From assembly GCA_963797475.1 (NCBI GenBank), contig CAWCPR010000004.1:1-11101 (forward strand): a DNA stretch of 11,101 nt, read 5' to 3'. The position numbers and the translations under genes were made by a program. The DNA is from CAWCPR01 sp963797475 (GTDB lineage Bacteria; Chloroflexota; Anaerolineae; Anaerolineales; UBA4823). Positions within the stretch are counted from its first letter, which is position 1. Each line of letters begins with the position of its first letter. Under the pieces are notes generated by a model. The model was not told where the DNA came from. It saw only the letters and a list, made by a program, of their open reading frames with translations, and made no database searches. This document shows positions 7,060 to 11,101 of the stretch, piece by piece.

Positions 7060-8349
7060 CTAAGCTACCCAGAACCAGTTTAAATAAGCCCATACCAGAA
7101 CGCACTGGACGATCATGAAAGAAATGAGGGTTGCGCTTCTCGCCCATTTGTTCTTGAACGCGAGAACGAAAATTAAAAATACCGGAAATGTTGTCAACAT
7201 ATAGCGCATAAAACCAGCTAACAAACCGATCGAATAACCTCGCATCAAAATCAATGCAAGGGTTGCCCACAGGTACAGGGATAACGCCGGTTTTAACTTA
7301 TTAATTGCGAAGATCCCCAGGATCAGGAAAAGAATGAGCAAAAATAAATCGATCCAATCCGCAAGTCCCAAACGGATCGTAAAAATCTTTTGCAACAGCC
7401 GGATCACGCCAATCCAGGGAGGGACGATTTCCAGCCAGTTACCATACGCCTGCGATACTGAACCCAGCCCAACATATTTCAGGTAAAGATTTTGCCCAAA
7501 ATAAGCCATCACCGGCGCAATAATTGCCATCCCGGCCGTGGGCCAGTTAGCGATTCTTTTTTTCCAGGCAATCCGGTCCACAGACGACCGAATAACAGTT
7601 TTTATTTCTTGAATGGGGCTTCGCGAGCGATTCGGTAATCCTAAGCTAAGGAACGTCCAGCCTAAAGGAAATATCATTACCAAACCCTGCACTCGAGCCA
7701 GAACGACGAGAACAGCCGTAACGGCTGCCCATCCCCAATGATTGTTCCGAGCCAGCAGCCACGTTGCCAGCGTCAGCGCCAGGAACAAAGACTCCGTGTA
7801 ACCTGCAAAAAGGAAAAACGCTGATGGGAATACCAGCAGGGCGATCGTTGCTTGACGAGCATCATCTGTAGACCCAAGCTCTTGCGATATAAACAAATGA
7901 AACAGGAATAATGCAGCCAGGGCGCAAATATTCGAAATGAGCAAAGCTGCCAGGAGATAATTTCCTCCCACGATCGAGGCGGTCAGGCGGATCAATAACG
8001 GGTAGAGCGGTTGGAAGCCAACGCTGCCGTCATCCGGCGCATACCCAAGTGCGGCAATTTTTAGATACCAGCCTGTGTCCCAGCGATACCAGCCATCAAT
8101 CAGTAAATGCCCTAGCGGTCCCCAATCTGGTACGGTATATTGATACGTTTCAAAGATTGGTTGCCCTTCAAAAGCTGAATGCGGCTCCCCCTGCCACATG
8201 ACAAGGGCACCCAGGATGCTCAGCATAAGCCGGATGATCAAGAAAGCAGCAACAACCCAGATGATCGTCGTTCGATAGCGGGCGACCATGGTTCGGACCC
8301 TGATGGGTATGCTGGTCCATCTGGATTTATTGATATTCTCGATGATCAC
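7060..8349 (-). CDS. PIG-V-like integral membrane mannosyltransferase (GT76), copy 1
   Basis: This 429-residue polytopic membrane protein resembles PIG-V (GT76; GPI mannosyltransferase II in eukaryotes) and its bacterial relatives. The first-loop motif WYRWDTGWYLKIAALGY (87-103) carries the catalytic Asp of the family. QPLYPLLIRL (113-122), FPSAFFLFAGYTESLFLALT (174-193) and LARVQGLV (217-224) are the other family blocks. ILMRGYS and GFMRYMLTTFP (367-389) lie near the C-terminus. It probably transfers a hexose from a polyprenyl-phosphate donor on the outer face. I chose the GTG at 8349, which has GGAG upstream at 10 bases. An ATG at 8289 would shorten it by 20 residues, but the longer form matches the length of its paralogue. 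It is a tandem duplicate of the gene at 8409-9695 and sits upstream of a GT2 that likely makes its donor. Confidence 0.87.
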   Translation of the reverse strand: MIIENINKSRWTSIPIRVRTMVARYRTTIIWVVAAFLIIRLMLSILGALVMWQGEPHSAFEGQPIFETYQYTVPDWGPLGHLLIDGWYRWDTGWYLKIAALGYAPDDGSVGFQPLYPLLIRLTASIVGGNYLLAALLISNICALAALFLFHLFISQELGSTDDARQATIALLVFPSAFFLFAGYTESLFLALTLATWLLARNNHWGWAAVTAVLVVLARVQGLVMIFPLGWTFLSLGLPNRSRSPIQEIKTVIRSSVDRIAWKKRIANWPTAGMAIIAPVMAYFGQNLYLKYVGLGSVSQAYGNWLEIVPPWIGVIRLLQKIFTIRLGLADWIDLFLLILFLILGIFAINKLKPALSLYLWATLALILMRGYSIGLLAGFMRYMLTTFPVFLIFVLAFKNKWARSATLISFMIVQCVLVWAYLNWFWVA

Positions 8350-8408
8350 TTCGCAATTTCTCCAACCGCCGGACAGTCATGCAACCATGAAAATAAAAGC
8401 GGCAAAGA

Positions 8409-9695
8409 TCAAGCTACCCAGATCCAGTTCATAAAAACCCATAGCAAAATCATCTGGGTGCATAAGAACAAAACAATTGCAATACTTTTTAGCATATGCC
8501 GGGATCCAACCAGGGCCAGCACCCCAAAAACCGGAAATGTAGTCAGCATGAAGCGCATGAAACCGGAAAGCAGGTTTGCCGAATAGCCGCGCATCAAGAC
8601 CAACGTGAGAGTCGCCCAAAAGAACAAAGTCAAAGCCGGGCGCAGCTTCCAGATTGCGAGCACGGCGAGGCCGACGAACAAGAAGAAGAGGGCCAGATCA
8701 ACCCAATCTGACAGGAGCATCTTCGTTTGTGGAATCCTTCCAAGGAATTCCCACAACCCCTGCCAAGGGGGGACAATGGAAGCCCGCCGGTCGGAATAGG
8801 CACCGGCAACCGATCCGAGACCGGCGCTTTTAAGCCAAATGTTGTAGGCCAGAAAAGTGAAGGCGGGCATCCCGACCGCCAACCACGGGGTCCATAATTT
8901 GGGAGAAAAAAGACGCCGCAGCCCATTCTCGGAAAATGTTGAGCGGAGTACTCTCCTGATTTCCTGGATCGGAGTCTCATGAGAGGCCCTTTCTCCGGAA
9001 AGAACAAGCCAACCCAGGGGCGCAATGAGTGCGATCCCTTGAAAACGCGCCAGGACGGCCAGTCCACTCAGCAGGCCGGCCCAAATCCAAGAGCCGCGTC
9101 TCGCCAACAGCCAGGTAGCCAGCGCTAACGCCAGATAAAGCGACTCGGTATAACCGGCAAATAAGAAGAAAGCCGCGGGGAACGATATTAAGAGCAATGC
9201 CGCCGTCTGCGCTTCATCTTCCGAACCTAATTCCTGCCAGGCGAATTTATAAAACAGCCCCAGCGCCAAAAGGCAGAAAATATTTGAAATGACCAACCCG
9301 GCGAGTAGATAATTACCGCCGGTCAGAGGCTGGATTACCCGGATCAATATTGGGTAGAGCGGCTGAAAACTGACACTGCCGTCATCCGGCGCATACCCAA
9401 GTGCAGCAATTTTTAGGTACCAGCCTGTGTCCCAGCGGTACCAGCCATTTAACAGTAAACGTGCAGCCGGGGCTTGGCTGGTTATTGCATAATTCTGAGC
9501 TTGCAATACCGGGTGCCCATTCAGGGCCCACGAGGGCGGCTGGGGATCACTTTGCCATAACGTGAATACAACAATCCCACTGATAAGCAGGCGCATACCC
9601 AAGAAAACGGCAGTAACCCACTTCCAATCGATTCGTCCAAGGGAAGCGTCCAAACCGTAGCGTCTGTAAGTAACTGCGATCTCGTCCTGGCACAA
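8409..9695 (-). CDS. PIG-V-like integral membrane mannosyltransferase (GT76), copy 2
   Basis: This is the paralogue of the neighbouring PIG-V-like gene, 428 residues, with the same blocks in the same order. WYRWDTGWYLKIAALGY (85-101) is identical, followed by QPLYPILIRV, FPAAFFLFAGYTESLYLALA, LARFQGIAL, LVLMRGYS and SGFMRFMLTTFP, and it ends in WVFMNWIWVA. The overall role should be the same: transfer of a lipid-linked hexose to an acceptor outside the membrane. The two copies may add successive residues. The start is unusual: an in-frame TAG lies just before the TTG at 9695 and no early ATG or GTG exists, so TTG is the best start, without a clear ribosome-binding site. The 59 bases between the two copies show no promoter or terminator. 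This gene is first in the leftward run and faces a divergent GT87-like gene. Confidence 0.85.
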   Translation of the reverse strand: MCQDEIAVTYRRYGLDASLGRIDWKWVTAVFLGMRLLISGIVVFTLWQSDPQPPSWALNGHPVLQAQNYAITSQAPAARLLLNGWYRWDTGWYLKIAALGYAPDDGSVSFQPLYPILIRVIQPLTGGNYLLAGLVISNIFCLLALGLFYKFAWQELGSEDEAQTAALLLISFPAAFFLFAGYTESLYLALALATWLLARRGSWIWAGLLSGLAVLARFQGIALIAPLGWLVLSGERASHETPIQEIRRVLRSTFSENGLRRLFSPKLWTPWLAVGMPAFTFLAYNIWLKSAGLGSVAGAYSDRRASIVPPWQGLWEFLGRIPQTKMLLSDWVDLALFFLFVGLAVLAIWKLRPALTLFFWATLTLVLMRGYSANLLSGFMRFMLTTFPVFGVLALVGSRHMLKSIAIVLFLCTQMILLWVFMNWIWVA

Positions 9696-9903
9696 ATTTT
9701 TCTACTTTGATTCCACAAATAATCCATTCTCGACCCGCTAAAGGCGGACAATACAACTATAATTGCATCAAGAGCAATTACCCCTTACACCTTTGCAAAC
9801 CCAATCCTCATAAACGTTACACTTTCTTTAGTTCTCCAAGTTTGATCGTCCCTAACTTGAGCGCCGGTTGTAAATCGAGTAAACTGGGGGAAATCGACAG
9901 AGA
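9696..9903. promoter_or_regulatory. Divergent intergenic region, promoters expected on both strands
   Basis: This 208-base A/T-leaning stretch separates two divergent genes, so it should hold a promoter for each. On the plus strand TTGAGC (9857-9862) and TAAACT (9880-9885) are 17 bases apart and match the -35 and -10 consensus at 4 of 6 positions each, but they leave only a very short leader before the ATG at 9904. A perfect TATAAT also lies at 9758-9763 without a partner -35. GGGGGA (9886-9891) is the nearest Shine-Dalgarno-like stretch. I see no convincing minus-strand promoter, operator or RNA gene. Confidence 0.3.
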
Positions 9904-11058
9904 ATGAAAAAAATATTTTTGGTCACAGCAGCACTTGTTCTTATCATAGCGTTTGCCACGCTGACCCCTTCCTCTCCCGTTTGTAGTTGGGATTTCCGCG
10001 GATCGCTGTGGGGGCCATCCTATATGCTCCTGCACGGGCAGACGCCGTACAGCCTTAACACCCCTTACGGACCCTATCCGGGGATTTGGATGCCCCAACT
10101 CATCGGAGCGTTTTTCATCGTAGGTCTATTCCCTTGTTGGGTTGCAGCAAAGATTTGGTTTATTTCGGAGTTAGCAGGACTGGCATTGATGATCTGGTTT
10201 GTTGCTGGACGCAAGCTGCCCTCGCCAGCGCTGTTCGGACTATGTCTGTTGCTCGTCTTCTTTTTCCCCCCGCTTTATATCCACTTCGTTATCGGCCAAA
10301 TCTCCATTTTCATAACTGTCTTATTGATGCTGGTTGTATTCCTGTCCTGTGACGAGCATTCGCTGCTTACGCTCCATTGGTGGGCGGCTGTGTTCCTGGC
10401 AATCGCCCTGGCGAAACCTCAGCTTGGCGTGCTGGTCTATCCCGGATTGCTGGTTGGGATGTACCGAAGTCGCGGCTCGGGTGCATCTGCCAAACTCGTA
10501 CTGTTAACCGCCGGATGGGTGCTGCTGCTAATCGTTCCGGTTTCATTGATAGATCCAGGATGGCCACAAGGCTTCCTTAACATTACGCTGGGGAATGTGA
10601 ATGTGCTTTGGGACCTGCCCACGCCGCTTGCCCAACTACGTGCGAGTATGGGTTCCACAGGGATCGTGCTGTGGGCGCTTTTATTCTTAGCTTGCCTTGG
10701 ATTCATCGTATGGGTATGGCTGAACCGTGATGCGAGATTAGCGCTGCTTTGGTCGCTTGCATTAACCCCCATCGCGACTCCCTACTGTTCGAGCTGGGAT
10801 TTTATGCTGATGGCGCCTTTGCTGCTGTGGCTGTTAATCCATCTACAATCCAGGCTGGCGCGCACGGCGCTGGTTTTAGGCGCGCTCCTGGTTGACATTT
10901 TACAAGTCGCCATGCGCTGGCACACCAGCATCTCGGATGGCAGAAACTGGTGGGTGCCTCCAGCCTTTCTAGCCGTCTTTATCCTGGCTGTCACCCTTAA
11001 TCAGCTCTTCGAAAAACCAGGCCTCTTACTGGCCGAGAAACCCCTCACAACGCCATAG
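9904..11058 (+). CDS. GT87-like (DUF2029) polyprenyl-phosphate-sugar transferase, intact
   Basis: This 384-residue polytopic membrane protein is of GT87/DUF2029 type, a family that includes the mycobacterial polyprenyl-phosphate-mannose-dependent mannosyltransferase PimE. A first membrane helix (4-20) leads to an outer loop with SWDFRGSLWGPSYMLLHG (28-45) and QTPYS; D30 is the likely catalytic Asp. Later blocks are FVIGQISIF (128-136), ALAKPQLGVLVYPGLLVG (168-185), and LTPIATPYCSSWDFMLMAP (287-305), followed by the last helices. It is the only rightward gene in the window and lies opposite the PIG-V-like run, suggesting membership of the same pathway under separate control. It serves as a local reference showing what the split GT87-like gene at 1562-2451 should look like. 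The ATG at 9904 has a purine-rich upstream stretch (GGGGGAAAT and GACAGAGA). The donor sugar is not readable from sequence. Confidence 0.85.
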   Translation: MKKIFLVTAALVLIIAFATLTPSSPVCSWDFRGSLWGPSYMLLHGQTPYSLNTPYGPYPGIWMPQLIGAFFIVGLFPCWVAAKIWFISELAGLALMIWFVAGRKLPSPALFGLCLLLVFFFPPLYIHFVIGQISIFITVLLMLVVFLSCDEHSLLTLHWWAAVFLAIALAKPQLGVLVYPGLLVGMYRSRGSGASAKLVLLTAGWVLLLIVPVSLIDPGWPQGFLNITLGNVNVLWDLPTPLAQLRASMGSTGIVLWALLFLACLGFIVWVWLNRDARLALLWSLALTPIATPYCSSWDFMLMAPLLLWLLIHLQSRLARTALVLGALLVDILQVAMRWHTSISDGRNWWVPPAFLAVFILAVTLNQLFEKPGLLLAEKPLTTP

Positions 11059-11101
11059 GAATAAATCTGGCGGGCATAGAAATCAGTTTTGCAAATTTCT
11101 T

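Noticed and set aside
9758..9763. Perfect TATAAT on the plus strand as promoter of the 9904 gene
   Set aside because: No -35 hexamer at a usable distance and no TGn extension; in A/T-rich intergenic DNA one hexamer match is not enough.
11078..11100. Inverted repeat AGAAAT...ATTTCT after the last gene
   Set aside because: A six-base A/T arm with an 11-base loop is a weak hairpin without G/C pairs, and the window ends here.

Overview
The window looks like bacterial chromosome of moderate G+C. It is packed with genes for building extracytoplasmic glycans or glycolipids. The mix of PIG-V-like (GT76), GT87-like and GT39-like membrane glycosyltransferases, DPM1-like GT2 enzymes and small class I methyltransferases recalls Chloroflexota (Anaerolineae-type) genomes. 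That placement rests on recalled family resemblance, not on a marker gene. I see no rRNA, tRNA, transposase, CRISPR array or phage gene.

Layout. Nine genes read leftward (minus strand) and one reads rightward at the right end. In minus-strand order, right to left: two tandem PIG-V-like mannosyltransferase paralogues (8409-9695 and 7060-8349); a DPM1-like GT2 (6291-7046); a class I methyltransferase broken by a 1-nt frameshift (5668-6289); and a second methyltransferase (4910-5671), joined to the previous one by an ATGA overlap. A 227-bp gap (4683-4909) follows. It holds an extended -10 promoter and a perfect 8-bp-arm inverted repeat. Next come a methyltransferase-GT2 fusion (3240-4682), a methyltransferase whose frame has no ordinary start codon (2457-3236), a GT87-like protein split into two reading frames (1807-2451 and 1562-1807), and a GT39-like GT-C enzyme (36-1565). 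The run probably continues past the left edge. A divergent GT87-like gene (9904-11058) sits across a 208-bp intergenic region.

How the genes may work together (inference). The two GT2 domains resemble enzymes that charge polyprenyl phosphate with a hexose on the cytoplasmic face. The five GT-C-type membrane proteins (two PIG-V-like, two GT87-like, one GT39-like) belong to superfamilies that use such lipid-linked sugars on the outer face. The four methyltransferase domains could methylate or cap sugars or lipid intermediates. The pairing of PIG-V-like and GT87-like enzymes with polyprenyl-phosphate-sugar synthases recalls actinobacterial mannolipid assembly. No flippase, polymerase or oligosaccharyltransferase is visible, so the end product is unknown.

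Three genes in this cluster have reading-frame anomalies: a -1 split near 1807, a +1 slip at 5902-5905, and a missing start near 3212-3236. They could be sequencing indels, real decay, or recoding and phase variation. The window alone cannot decide.
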